From the NCBI GenBank assembly GCA_018902385.1, contig JABSSW010000050.1:186001-250000 (forward strand): a stretch of 64,000 bases of DNA. Reading direction: 5' to 3'. The notes beneath the pieces were generated by a model. It ran no database searches. It was given only the letters and a program-made list of their open reading frames with translations, and was not told the DNA's origin. Position 1 is the stretch's first letter, and every line of letters starts with the position of its first letter. Shown one piece after another: positions 32,214-45,149 of this stretch. Position numbers and translations under genes: made by a program. The DNA comes from Physcia stellaris (taxonomy: Eukaryota > Ascomycota > Lecanoromycetes > Caliciales > Physciaceae).

Positions 32214-34026
32214 TCAGACATCGATCAAGCAGACACTATCAACCGATCCAAACCCTGCTGCGACGCCACCCTCCTCACTCTCTCGGCCTTTGGTCCTAAG
32301 TAAATGTCCTGCCTCAAAATTCTCCATCACTTCAGCTCTGTCTTTCTCTTTCCCCCTTCGCCAGAGACAAACTCCATACACTCCCAATTCGCCAATCACC
32401 TCGCCACTCTTCACCTCGCCGTTCCTAAATATGGAATTCCTTAGACTTGGTGGCTCGATCAGCTCCATTAGAATATGGCCTTTCCATTTCAATTCATCTT
32501 CTCCTAGGCTCTTGAGGAAAGCAGGAATCTTCGTGCCGTAGATGTTGTTACCTCCACCTTCTCGTTGAGGCTTAAGTACGTAACCGGCGGATCTGGTCGA
32601 AGAAGTCGCAAGTACTGCAGCATGTTTGCCTGCGGGACTGGAATCAAGAGGATAGATGGCCGCAAACGTCGATCGAACACGCGATACCATGGTCTTGACA
32701 TCGTTAATGGTCTCTGCACGGGAGAGGAAGCGCTCGAGATGCGGAGACGAGGGAGTGGCGAGTATTTGTTGGATCTTCTTGGAACCGGCAAGATGTGTGA
32801 GAATGGAAGGGCACTTGATTGCGGCAGACCGTTCAAGATGCAATCGGGCCTCCCAAGCTGCGTCGTCAGGGTAGTCAGACGGACTGTAGCCAGCTCTGAG
32901 GTAACACGTCGTGACCTCGTAGGCGTCCGAGAGATTTGGAGGACTATATATCAGTGGTCGGCTTGGAGATTCTGGGGCCATACTAGTGTGTTGTAAAATG
33001 CTGTGATATGCTAATCTAAAGGTAGGGATATTATGGGTTGTCCAGAGCTCGTTCGAAAGGGCATGTTGGTCGAAAATGTTGTTTTCAGGTGATTGGACGA
33101 TGAAAAGAATGCAAAGAGAATGGCTTTGCCTGCTGGTGCTGGCTCCGTAAGCTTTGTGAGCAGCAGCAAGCCCCGCCGATAGAGATTGGATGCTTGAGTT
33201 CTCAGGCAAAGAATTTAGGGTAATAGGATCAGCTTGCGTAGGAGGATAAGCATGGATCCGCAAGAGATGCCTGAGAGAATTAGACAATTTGATGATATGG
33301 AGGAGGAAACCATACTTGTGAAGAGAAGAGACCTTGGAGGCTAGGCCGCCAAAAGAGGATGCAATGGTATTGAACTCGACTTGTTTTATCTCAGTCGCAG
33401 CAGTAGATTTGGAAGGGTCTCTGTGGACCATGTAATCGGATCGAAAAAGACCTAGGTCGAGGTCCTTTGGCAGTTTCAGTAAATACTAAACAATAGGAGT
33501 CGAGACACATTACCTGTGCATAACCCTCCTTCTTGACTGCCAAGTGGACTCCCCATAATCTTGCTATGAATTCGTCTACTTCGGCAATCCTACAACATCC
33601 TCAATAGTCCGTCACAGTATCATTGAGAATGGCCTCTGACAGATTACGAAAAGAAGGAACGGATATCGCAAGGAAATTATCTGCGAGGGCTGACAACAGA
33701 GATTCACGGAGGAGATAAGCTTACTCCTGCACGATCTCCCCGAGCCAGGTCTCATCAGTAGCGATGGCTGCGTATAGCTCATTGTACGCTGTCTGAATTG
33801 CCGTTGCTTCATCAAAGCAGGCTCGAGGAAAGAGGCTTGGAAATAGCGTTACTGGAGCAGTCACTGCCAAGGACCCTGATGGATCAATGTCTCCTGGAAT
33901 GAAAGTAGATGAAGGCCGTACAGCGAGACCATTCAGTATTGACCAATCTTTGAGATTCGAGAGCAGATAAAGGGATTGCTCTGGTGTCAATGGCGGAGGA
34001 TAGTCCGGAAAGATTGACGCTGCCAT
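32214..34026 (-). CDS. GSH2: Glutathione synthetase (eukaryotic type)
   Basis: ATP-grasp enzyme joining gamma-glutamylcysteine and glycine, the second step of glutathione synthesis, in the cytosol. Exons: 33725-34026, 33514-33589, 33316-33464 and 32214-33270. Introns: 33590-33724 (135 nt), 33465-33513 (49 nt) and 33271-33315 (45 nt, a multiple of three, hence open in the raw frame). The total is 527 residues from ATG 34026 (the earlier TTG is not needed). Evidence: FPDYPPPLTPEQ at the start, WLGEIVQEIAEVDEFIARLW, DLDLGLFRSDYM, VEFNTIASSFGGL, the nucleotide-binding glycine loop KPQREGGGNNIYG, GHILMELIEPP and the C-terminal GVYGVCLW. Removing the 45-nt intron restores SSLHKHLLRIHAYPP, which supports the splice. 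The length is slightly above the usual figure of about 500. Confidence 0.93.
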
Positions 34027-34688
34027 GGCTGATATCTTGATCACAGACGCCTGACTATCCAAATCTTTTCAGTGCCTGACTGTCACGGAATATTACAATT
34101 TTGACAAGCATTCTGAGTGTACCTCGTACTCTGTCAGTCGTATGGACGGCGGTTCATGTATTCATCGCAGCTACTACACGATCCTCTCACTCGATTGCTC
34201 GTGTTTCACTATTTCGTGGGGTAAGAAATAAGGTTAAATTTAGTGCCAATTAGTGGCGAGCTCAGGCTTGGCATGTTGACATCGTCCTCTGATTCAGTCT
34301 CGCCGTCGCGTCATTCGGATGAGTGCAGCGCTTCACACTCTGTTCAATGCAACTTCTTGTACATTCACTTCTGCAACTCTCTCATTTACTTTCATTTGTG
34401 CCTGATTGTTTCACTTCAATCCCCAGTCCTTCTGCCAAGAACCCCCCAGGAACCACCTCAACAAGGCTGAAACGTTGTATAGCAGGTACGAGCTTTGCCG
34501 GAGCATTCAAACCCCTGGTCATAAGATCTGAACTAAATCTACATCGTTTGGTCTTCAGGTTCAAGCCTTATCTTGACTCAGAGTCCCGTCATCACACTAG
34601 CCGAACACAGGGCGTCTCGGTTTAAAGACCCACGGCAGGTCTCGATGGTATACAAGCTTCAAGACGACGAGGATCCACGATCCAGGAT
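34027..34688. other. Shared divergent promoter of GSH2 and the SNF2 gene
   Basis: No gene recognised. Small frames without features are present. The region separates two divergent start codons and should hold both promoters. Confidence 0.45.
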
Positions 34689-37600
34689 ATGGGAAACGCA
34701 CTGGGATTGAGCCTTTCTTCGAAATCCAAGATAGTGGAGGATGACCCGTTGAATGGGATACCGAATGATACAATGGCCGCACCCGTGCGATCAATTGAGC
34801 CAGCCCCTTCGGGGCCTGAGGACCCTTGGAATTGGACAATTGACCAGGTTGTAGACGCGGTGTGTTACCAGAAGGGTTCACTTTTGGCCGGAATCGATAC
34901 CTCCGAGCTCGTGCTCACAGATCCGAAAGCTTTCGAACGCAAGCTTCGGGAGAACAGCGTCAAAGGTCTTACCTTCCTAAAAGATGTGGATCATGCTTCT
35001 TTGAGAGATGATCTATGCATGACAAGCTTGGGGGACCGTTCGTTGGTGACACATTTAATCCAGACTTTGCGACGGAGATCTCCCAAATATATTACAAACC
35101 TCCACGAAGATGCGGCAATGCGGCCAATTCCGACCTTCGACAGGTTCTCAACCGTGAGCCATGAGCCAGGATTGGCGTTACCTTTCTCTTTTTCACCACA
35201 TACTCATGCTGCGGCACGAAGGCCGTACGGCTCGATGTTTTCGGACCCGCCTGCAGCATCTGCCTCTCGAGTGGATAACTGGGTTCAGGAGCAGGATCCG
35301 CCCCTGAGACCACCGAGTCTAGGTCAGTCATCGCATGGGGATGAATCATTCACGGTACCAATCGATATATCGATTTTGACTCCGCCAGACCTTTTCAGTC
35401 CTAGCATACCAGCCGCCGGCTTTCAAGACGGTCCATTAGGCCACCCACAGGATGTCGAAATCGCGAGCCGTACCTCCCAAGCAGGGATGAAGGACCTTAC
35501 TGTGCCTCATATCCCAGATTCAAACGCATTAGAACTTGGGAGGACGAAGTCTGGGAAGCACGATCCAAGTCTGGATGGAACCAGCAAACGTGCCGCGGAG
35601 ACCGCAATCATCGATACAGCAGAGAAAAAACCAAGAAGGCTAGCTCCAGAGCTTCTGTGGTCAGTCCCGATTGAAGAGTTTCATAACGATGTTGAAACTG
35701 GCAAAGACGCTTCATCTGCTCAAGCCAAAGAACAAAACGATCTTCCCATGGACAAGGACGCTCAAGCTGCAACAAGTAAGCAAGACAGTCCATCTTCACC
35801 GGCGTATGATTCCTTGAACAACAGCACTTCTGTTGTCAGGTGCTCGGAAGCCGTTTTACCTACTGCGGGTGATACGGATTCAAAGTCAGAATCAGGCGTG
35901 GTTACCGTCGAAGACACAGGCCGTAAGAGGATGAAGCCATCCCTAGTTGCTTCGTTTGAGGTTTCGAGCAATGCCAGCATTGAACCACCAAGTGTACCTA
36001 AGGACATTCAGCAGGGTTCTTCTAACGACTCATATTACAAAGCTACTTCATGCAATGGAACTAGCACGCCGCCGAAAAGTCATCGCACTAGAGCGGCAAG
36101 GAGCTCAAAAGACGCCTACTTGGGTACCGGTTCTCTCAACGTGGACCAGATATTCTATGGAGATACACCCATAGGTCAAGAAATCCGAGACTCCCTTCAG
36201 TGTGACAAGCTTGCACAAACTGACGGTATGGTTGATCACCCGGAAAATTTCACCATCCTTCCCAGCAATGACATTAGCAACGGGCAACGTATCTATGTCA
36301 ATAGACAGGTTCAACGCTTCGCACGACTAGCGACACCCCGGATATTCCAACGAAATGGTCGTGAAGTGACTGGTGTTATCCCATACCCTGATTTTTTGGC
36401 CAGGAAGCATCAGCCGCTTTCAATGACAATATTCGAAAAGTCTACTATTGGCTATACTGCCTCGCGAGTGAATCGCTCGATATGGCATACTGCTGTTGAA
36501 GAAAGGCTGACTAATGATGAGAAGGACCTAAGCACTTTCGACCTCCCCGATATATCTATGCAGCAAAATGAAGATCCACTCGATCCAGACAACCTTGAGA
36601 AGTGGAAGTATCTTGAAGGCGAAGATCAGATTTTACCCGTGTACGGGGACTCCGGTTCGGAAGGAGAGTATGATTTGGATACTTGGCGTGAGATGGAGAG
36701 TGAGCAGGGGAAGCTTCAACGTTCATCTGTAATAAAATCCAGGCACAAGAGTCTTGATGCCACGCAGGTGAACGCTGTCATTGACGGTGCTCTTGAACAA
36801 TTCATGGAGGATTGGCAATTGAAGAAGGCACCAAAGCTACAGCGAAAGACTTGGAGGGTTTGGCAAAAGTCAAGGCGGGAGGGAGGCAGAGAAACACGAC
36901 TAGCAGCACTGAAATCCAAAATTCGACACTTGGGTGATCGTTTGCTGGCCATAAGAAAGGAGATCCTCGGTGAAGTCTGGTCATCCGAGCAGCAGGTCTT
37001 GAAGCAAACCAAGAGTATGCAGGAGACCGTCTTTGATCTAGAGTATGCCAAGTGGCAAGTGGACGTCGTGAAGCTGAACAAAGCACCCGAGAGACCGGCC
37101 CCTCTGCCGCAAGCAATCAAAGCTCGGAAGAGCACGGTGGATTATCAATACAATTATCATCGCGAGGGAATGAGTGACGCTACTGATGATGATTCATCTA
37201 GCTCTGACGACGGGATGGACGATTTTATTGTGGATGACGACTACGAAGGCGTATCACCGAATGATGAACTTGCCACGGTTGACGCCGAGGATGGGGAACA
37301 GTCAGGTCTACCGTCGGCCGCACTAAGGGATGACTGCGCTCCGACAGAAGAAATGCGCAATGTTGCAACCGGAGCTGCTGATGCTGAAGACCTTGTTAAC
37401 AACCCGCTGTTCAGGCTAGAGGGTAAGACAGCAGCGACGTCAGGGGAAGAGGCTGTAACCAAGGCCGAACCGACCTATATTGATCTGACTGAGCTCTCAG
37501 ATCCAGTGGAGCCTGAAGCGTTCGAACCAGAAGGTCAGCTATCATCATCTATCCGTACGCCACCTCTGGATGCGGTTGATGATGCTGCAGCGAAATTCCG

Positions 37601-40600
37601 GCGCGACAGGGTCAAGCCAGTTGAGTTTAGAAAACCTCTAGGCGAAACAGAAATTATCAATCTGGAGAGCGATGACGAGGTAATATCCAAAGCAATTAAG
37701 CCACCTGCCTCACAAGTGCGAATGCCTGCCTTTAATGAAGTCGAGAGTATCTCTAAGATGGATATCGAATGTCTAGAGGAACGTCAGGATCGAAGACGGC
37801 TACTTATTTGGATCGTTGCGAGATCTCCAAAAGACTTTCGTCAGACTGCATTAAAAGCGTTTGATGATATGTTGGAGGACGATCTGGAAGCCCTGGTGTA
37901 TAAGAGTCTTATATCTCTCCAAAGCCACAGCCTCAAGGTGCGGGGCTTGCGTGAACTTGAGTCCGCTGCTGGGATGCTCATTGCCTCATGGTTCATCTCC
38001 TGGACTATTCCTGTCAAAATCGACCGAAAGGACGGAATCAAATCTGCGTATGTCGCTGCTGCGGTTGACCACATTGGAGAATTCAACCCTTTCTATAGAT
38101 TTCTCGGAGAATGTTTGGCATACTACAGGCGACTTCCAAAGCATGAGCCCTTGTCTCAAACTTCGAAGAAAGCGAAGCGAGCTCTGTCCTCGTCTCAAAC
38201 TTCCACGAAAGACACTCCTGGCAAGCGAGCTCTCGCACAGACACCAGGTGTTGGCTCGCAAGGTACGCCTGTGAAAGTACGGAAATACATAGTACCAGAA
38301 AGCCAAGTAGCAAAGAACCTGCAAGACATGGCCCAGGCACGTGTCGAGGAACAGGAGCGGCGAAAAGCCCAGTTGAAGCTCCGCTTCACCGCGATGAGTG
38401 TAAATGAGGAAGACCCTACCAAGGTCATCATCAATGTTGGCAAGGACGATCATCATGACTTTATTTACCTCAATCGCAAGATAGGAGAACGGATCCAGGA
38501 ACACCAGAAAGATGGCGTCCGTTTTATGTGGAGAGAGCTAACTGCGGACCACAACGAGTTGCAAGGCTGTCTCCTAGCCCATACAATGGGTCTGGGGAAA
38601 ACCATGCAAGTCATCACACTCTTGGTCACCATTGCAGAGGCCGCAAGATCATCAAACGATCAGGTCGCTTGCCAAGTTCCTCGAGCGCTCAGGACTTCAC
38701 AGACGCTAGTCTTGTGTCCGCCTGCGCTATTGGAAAATTGGTATGAGGAATTTCTTATGTGGGCACCAGACCCATTATCTGAAAATATTGGTGATATTCG
38801 TAAAGTGTCATCAGCCCTCAAGATGGCCGACCGTATTGAAGAGATTGATCAATGGCATGACGGCGGAGGTGTGCTCCTATTGGGTTATACCACTTTTCGA
38901 GCTCTTGTTTCGCCTGGTACGAAGAGTCAAGGCCGCCCTTCGAAGAGTGCCGAAACTGTCAACAATTCCGTCTTGACCGAAGCAGTGCGTCAGCGCATGA
39001 CTGAAATTCTCCTCGAAACTCCTAACCTCATTGTTGCTGATGAAGCCCATAGCTTCAAGAGCTTAGACACGGCCCTCTATAAAGCAATGACACGTTTCAG
39101 CTCTACGGGTCGAATTGCGCTCACGGGATCACCTCTATCGAACAACCTAAACGAGTATTACAGCGTCATCGAATGGATTACTCCTAATTATCTAGGCAAC
39201 CACGTGCAATTCCAGGCCCACTACGTCGAGCCTATCGAGCTAGGACTTTATAAGGAGAGCACACCAGCTGACTATCTGAAAAGCCGCAAATTACTCAAAG
39301 CCCTGCAATTGAACCTTGAGCCGAAGGTGCATCGCGCAGACATCTCAGTACTCAAGGAAAAGCTGAATGGCAAGATCGAATTTCTCATTCGAGTACCACT
39401 CACCGATTTACAAGAGCAGATATACCGTGAGTATGTAGGCTATATGCTAGGTGCTGTCAAAGGCAAAGACAGTGATGTCAAAACTACTACCCTATGGGGT
39501 TGGCTGCAGGAACTCCGGGTTCTTTGCAACCATCCAAAGTGCTTCGAACAGAAACTTATCCTGCGACAACAAGCACAGGCTGTGGCAAAGGACGGGGACA
39601 AAGGCGCGTTGTCCAATCCAACATCAGGGAAAAAGAAGAGATTGGCGGCACAAAATGATGTAGCTGATTCGGATGAGGAGAATGCGGACATTGATATGCC
39701 CTTGACTCTGACCGAGAGGCTTTTAGCCATCTACAATGCCCACCCAGTACCGGTCGACTCGGTGTCGTTAAGCTTCAAAACGTTGGTGCTCAAACAGATC
39801 TTAGACCTAGCTGAGAAAGCAGGCGACAAAACCTTGGTATTCTCTCACAGCATCTTAACCCTGGATTATGTTGGAGCTGTGCTCGTTAAAGCACAAAGGA
39901 AGTACATTCGTATCGATGGCACAACACCAACAACATCGCGACAAAAGACGACGAGGGAATTTAACCAGGAGAATACCCATAATGTGTGCTTGATATCAAC
40001 CAAAGCTGGCGGTCTTGGTCTAAATATGTACGGGGCAAATCGAGTCATTATTCTTGACACACATTTCAACCCCATGCACGAAGAGCAAGCTATTGGCAGA
40101 TCCTATCGAATTGGGCAGCGAAAACCCGTCTATGTGTATCATCTCGCAGTCGGTGGTACATTCGAAGAAGGCTTGATGAACCAAGCAATCTTCAAACAAC
40201 AGCTGGCAACACGGGTTGTCGACAAGAAGAACCCTAAACGCCATGCTCTGAAAGGTTTCAAGCAGTATTTGTTTCATCCTAAGCCTTTGGCTCAGGAAGA
40301 TTTCAGTGACTGTGTTGGGAAAGACCAGTTGATTCTCGACAAGCTTTTAGTCGAAAACGAGGGGTGAGTCTCTTGCATATTTACCAAGACAATTTTGCTA
40401 ACATGCATAGTAACATACGCTCAATCGCCCTGACGGAAACTTTTCACGAGGAGGATAATGTCAAACTTAGTGATGAGGAACTTAGAGAGGTCCACCGAAT
40501 ACGGGATGATCTAACACTCCAACGCCGCGACCCGGCGGCTTACGATGCAATGATGGCCAAGCGCGCTCATGCTTATTATCTTCAATCGGCTGCTGAACCT

Positions 40601-41575
40601 CTTCAGCATACTAATACTTTGAACGCCGGGCAGAAAGGACCTGCTAATGCTGCCTCCATAGCCTCATCGAATGTCACTCCAAACCATCTAAAGTCGGATG
40701 AGGCTGGGGGTGTCGCCCGTCAAGCAGGCAGAAACGAAAATAATCCGAATACGGATCCCAGCGTAGGCAAACCTCTCCAGGCCTCGGAAACAAAGCCAGT
40801 GAATGGACCAGCTCCTGTGATATTGTCTCAGGGGCAGAAGGCACTTTCCGCGAGTTCTAGCGGTGCAAACCAAGCTAGAGCCCCTTCACCTAATCCTCAG
40901 CCGGTTCCGAAGTTGGGTCCTCGGTCCAATGTGCAGGTCAGTTCGAGTACGCTGGAGCGAAAGCAAGAAGCCACTGCCCCTGTCAAAAGCCAAGTTGGAG
41001 GCCAGATTCCAATGCAGAAGGACAATTCCAAAGCCAGTTCCAAAGACTCAATCAAAAAGGCGGCTCCATCTGCTAACGATAAAGTGCCAGCACAAAACAA
41101 AGCCAATCCCAGCAAATCGGTGAAAGGGACGGCTTCAACCGCCAACGGTACAGTGGCAGTAGAAAAGGCCAAAAGTGTAGGCGTTGTCACGCCGAAACGC
41201 ACAGGCACTCCCACCAGCGGTCAAATTGGAAACCCGGCTACACCTTCCAAGAGCAATTTCCGAATTGCTATCCCAACTACTCCGGGCACGCCTTCTAAGA
41301 ATACAAGCATACCCTCTAAGACGACATCTACTAGACCCGTAGCAAACCATCGCTCAGCGACAGCTCCGGCCACAGCCGTCGGATCCAAAGGGGAAAAGCC
41401 TAGCACTGATACCGGTGCTCCAAGACCTCCAGTTCTGAAACGAAAATTGTCCAATACAAGCAACACGGAGAAGTATCCTCGAGCCTCAGACGGGCGATTT
41501 GTCTCGACCTACAAGTCCTTGGACAGCGCATACATGAGCGGAACTCTGCCTCAAAGGAAACGAGCTAAGCAATGA
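34689..41575 (+). CDS. SNF2-family chromatin-remodelling ATPase, ATRX/ARIP4-like
   Basis: A DNA-dependent ATPase of the Rad54/ATRX branch, nuclear. Exon 1 34689-40363, a 47-nt intron (GTGAGT, TTGCTAACATG branch, 40364-40410), exon 2 40411-41575; 2,279 residues. The N terminus has WTIDQVVDAVC to about residue 130, resembling a SAM-like fold. A long acidic, disordered region follows. Helicase motifs: motif I AHTMGLGKTMQ (Lys about 1304), motif II DEAH (about 1451), LTGSPLSNNLNEYY, STKAGGLGLNMYGANRVI, and motif VI QAIGRSYRIGQRKPVYVYHL (about 1800). The insert between lobes is short. Exon 2 adds a low-complexity Ser/Pro/Lys tail. Roles in recombination or heterochromatin are family inference. It could also be labelled Rad54-like; the RIGQ-type ending and size favour ATRX-like. 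Confidence 0.88.
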
Positions 41576-42307
41576 ATTCCGAACACAACAAACCCCCCCT
41601 CCTATGGTTTTGCGCAACCGGAAAGCCAGGACCATTGATAGAATTGTCTATGATTCACGAGCGAACGAACGATAATACAGATTAGAAAAGGAGGGGATCA
41701 TGATTTGGGCATGGAGCTTTACTGGAGCTGGCATCTTACATCAACTTACTTCGGACATGTAGTAATCATGGGGGGAGTTTGGCTTGGGCATTTTTTGCTG
41801 CTTTTTTGCTAGATATCCCCCTTTTGAGCGTGCAGCGTGGAAAGCATTTGAGGGCGTCGGGCTGGCTTTTCTTGAGATACCCCCTTTCTGAGCTGGGCTT
41901 TTTTTAGAGACGATATTTTAGATAGCTGCTGCTAGAGCATTACTTGCGGGAAATAGAGTTATTGCCTCTGCTCGAGAGCAGTGATGAAATACAGATTCTT
42001 GAGGTTGAGGTCCTTATAGCTTGCCCTCAGCGATCTAGTAGCATGTGGCAAATCGCTCTCAACCCCTCCCTTTATGTGCCTGATACAGTGAATGGTGCTC
42101 CTGCCTCCCGTACTATCGTAGCTTTCTGAAAGTAAATCTCCTGCAGAAAATAGCCACCCCCCCCCGTCCTAGCTATCCTTGGCTTGGGATATGTTTCCCT
42201 CATCCCCATATCCCTGCCCCGATCATCCAACCACCAACCTCCAAACCCTGACCCCAAATCCCTATTATGATCACCACTTATATAAGCTCTAGGAGGGAAA
42301 GCAGAAA

Positions 42308-42347
42308 CCCCTCGAGCGCTTCGAGCTCCCCTCGAGCGCTTCGAGCT
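42308..42347. repeat. Perfect 20-bp tandem duplication with palindromic core
   Basis: The unit CCCCTCGAGCGCTTCGAGCT is repeated twice without mismatch. Within each unit, CTCGAGCGCTTCGAG is nearly self-complementary around AGCGCT. Confidence 0.9.
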
Positions 42348-42389
42348 AAGTTCCCAATAAGCCTACTCTGGTGCGCCTAGGGAGAGAAG

Positions 42390-42780
42390 GATGGTGGGTT
42401 TGAGCGGGGGTGGGAAGGGGATGGGGATGGGACAGGAAGGGGGATGGGGATGGGGAAGGTATGTTAGGAGAGATGGGTGATGAGAGGTGGGTATGTCATT
42501 ATGGGGTGAGTTTTTTGTGAGGGTAAGAAGGGGAGAGGAGGGAAGGCTGCGATGCTCTGCTGTTGACTTGAGCTACCGAGATCTGAAATCAATGGGTGTC
42601 AGGAGATGAGGTGGTTATGAGGGGATGGGAGGGGTGGGTGGTATCGGTGGGATGGAATTGGTGGTGCAGTGCGTAGATAGGGTTATCTTGAGATTGTTGT
42701 TGAGGGAGGTTGTGCTAGAGAAAGAGGGAGGGAGGGGGAGAGAGAGAGAGAGAGAAGGAGTGGGGAGGTGGATGTTGGGT
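42390..42780 (+). other. G-rich strand-asymmetric stretch
   Basis: The plus strand is dominated by GGGATGGGG-, GGGTGGG- and GGGAGGG-like runs, with many groups of three to five G close together. The region 42402-42460 alone has several GGGG tracts at short spacing. It also includes a (GA)n run. There is no coding signature. Confidence 0.7.
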
Positions 42781-44415
42781 TCATTAACGCTATTATTTCC
42801 ATGTGTGATTGAACGGTCGTTATTGGCTTTCTCTTTCTTTCCGGATATCGAGCGTAAGAATTCTCAACCTTGCTCCTGTGGGTCGTTTCGGTATGAGTGG
42901 CTATTCTTTGGAGATAGTCATCCGTTCTATACCCTGTGCTGTGAATCGATATAGATGAGAGAATGGAATAGTTTCTAACTCTTCCGTTAGGGTGCTGGAG
43001 GTTGATGATGTCTCTGACTGTCGAAAGCTGGACGCGTTGCTATGGAGAAAGACAGATCTTCATGACTTTTTCCTCGGGCGGGTATGTGCACCAAGTGCTA
43101 ATCTCCAAAGTCCTTTGACGGAGATTGTATACACCCCTAAAAACGAAGGCCTATTGTCAAGTCATTCTCCCATTTCGAGATTTGTATTTCGGCCACTTTG
43201 GACGGAAGACGTGCTTAGATACTTCACCCAAGTCATCACAGTCTTTAAAGAAGTATTCGTGATCTATGAAACCATCACCGATAACTCCCAAGAGGTTGTA
43301 CGAGTAAACAAACCACGAACATCGTGAACATGTCCGGGGAAGCTGCGAGAGATTGACAGACGGACCAGAGAAGAGGAGGATGAATATAAATACTATATCC
43401 TACAGGCGACCATGGAAACAGCTATTTACTCAGTGGCGTAGAAGGAAGCCTTGACGATCAGGAGCACAAGGATACCATGCCGAAAAACCAACGATTTGCG
43501 TCGAAAATTGCAGGAACATGGCCAGTGAGCGTCATCGCCCTTGAGGGATGTCCGAGGATCTTGGTACTACATGAAAGCGCTGACGGAGAAGGCCTGATCA
43601 GCAACCATCACAAGCGTAGGGATGAGGAGCTGGAAGGGGATCCTGAGGACGCTCGGGGGTCACTTGGCTGTGCTGGAAATTGCGTGGGAAGATAGCCTCT
43701 GGGAATGGTCCATCATTGCCAATGCGGTTGGCTGCTGCTTGCCGGATTGGTGCATATGTTGGATGAGGCCTCCAATGCCTAGGACAATCGAGGAAGCCGA
43801 TCTCTCTGAATGTTGATACTGTGCTCTTGGCGCCAAGATCTGCCTTGGTGGCCCTGCCATTTCTTCACAAACACCCATCGAAATCCCAGATTGCTCATTG
43901 CCCGGACCGACGATCGTTTCAGCATCTAGCTAGATACCCGAGCACCAGACGATGATGGGCCGAGCCCAAGTTTCGCGATGCGAACAGGAAGAGGCTATAC
44001 CAAGGTTGCCTGAAGCCGCAGCACCACCCCGTTCACCAAGCGCCGCACGGCGGTTCCGGGCGCAAGGCTTCAGCCCTCCATCCCTTCACCATTCGTGGGC
44101 TAAGCGGAGGAAGAGACAAGTTGAAGGTTTGGTTTCGGGAAGTATGGGCTCATTCACGTACGGGGCACCTGGATGGCCTGTTCTTTAGAGGTGAATATAA
44201 GAGTGCGGTTCGCATTGGCTTTGCTGTTGATGCTTGTTTGTTTGTGCGATAGCCTCGACAACTGTTGTTCTTTTGTGATTGCCCTGGTAAAACTCAAAAC
44301 GCTTCATTTTCTGTGTGTGATTTCAGTCGGGCGTGGCCAGTCACCTTGCGGGCTGTGATTGACGCCGGTATTGAATCTTTGCAGTGATTTGCAGCTTCAA
44401 AGCGGTTTGCGGTAC

Positions 44416-44423
44416 TATATAAA
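44416..44423 (+). promoter_or_regulatory. TATA box of the small Cys protein gene
   Basis: TATATAAA lies 182 bases upstream of the ATG at 44605, in a short leader with CT-rich text between. The match to the consensus is good and the spacing is plausible. Confidence 0.45.
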
Positions 44424-44604
44424 GGAGGGTCTTTCCAGCGTCCAGCAAGCTTCTCGTGCATATGCGTGGAATCAACTATCAAAATTTATTGCCTCCTCCC
44501 GAACTATCTATCTACCGTGCTCTCTACGAAGGTCTTCTCCAGCAACTGAACTCTCCCCACTCCCCACTGCCACCGGCATCTGCATCTCTCCTACCACCAC
44601 CATC

Positions 44605-44943
44605 ATGTGCAACACTCCAATTTTATCCTACTGTTGTGGCCACGTTGAGCCTACCCACCGCGCCTCCATCTGCGAGCCAGCCTACCAGATTGGGACTCAG
44701 TGCAAAAATCCAACGCCGATCAAGATACCTCAGGCGGACAGGTGTACGCAATGCACGATTCGAGAAGAGGCTGCGAGATTGGCGGCCAGCAGAGCGCAGA
44801 TCCTGAACCGATGTGCACTGCTTGGGGCGACGGAAGAAGATATGCGCAGGATTACGCCGAGGGAGGGGCCGTTGGCGATTATGGATGGGCGACATGGGCG
44901 ACACTTTCGAGAAGAGAGAAGAGGCAGGTCCTTGAGAAGGTGA
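44605..44943 (+). CDS. Small Cys/His-motif protein, 112 residues
   Basis: It starts MCNTPILSYCCGHVEPTH and continues SICEPAYQIGTQCKNP, then QADRCTQCTIREEAARL. The spacing CC-G-H...C...C...C-x-x-C is typical of small hypothetical proteins common in filamentous ascomycetes and could bind zinc. No signal peptide. The C terminus is basic (EERRGRSLRR). ATG 44605 is chosen because the Cys motif starts immediately. The longer frame from 44359 runs through the TATA element and cannot all be coding. Function unknown. Confidence 0.55.
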   Translation: MCNTPILSYCCGHVEPTHRASICEPAYQIGTQCKNPTPIKIPQADRCTQCTIREEAARLAASRAQILNRCALLGATEEDMRRITPREGPLAIMDGRHGRHFREERRGRSLRR

Positions 44944-45149
44944 TACGAATTGTACAGAACTGTTGGAGTCTAGGCGGAGTTTTGAAATGGTGTCTGGCGA
45001 TAGGTTGCTCACTGTATATATATCCTAGGTCATCGGTGGATGGGAAGACCTTAGAGCTATTGGGCAAACCGAAAAGTCTAAATGTTTGGATTATTAGCAA
45101 GCAATGCTTTATGTCGAAGCTGAAGTATTAAGAACTGCTGTGATGTCTG

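Larger units (their letters stand above)
41576..44604. other. 3 kb without a recognisable gene
   Basis: This stretch contains the SNF2 3' flank, a perfect 20-bp tandem duplication (42308-42347), a strongly G-rich plus-strand stretch (about 42390-42780) and scattered short frames (for example 42992-43327 and 43952-44188) without domains. An AG dinucleotide run lies at about 42740-42756. Confidence 0.55.

Noticed and set aside
42625-42954. 109-residue frame in the G-rich stretch
   Set aside because: Composition-driven; no conserved-looking segment.
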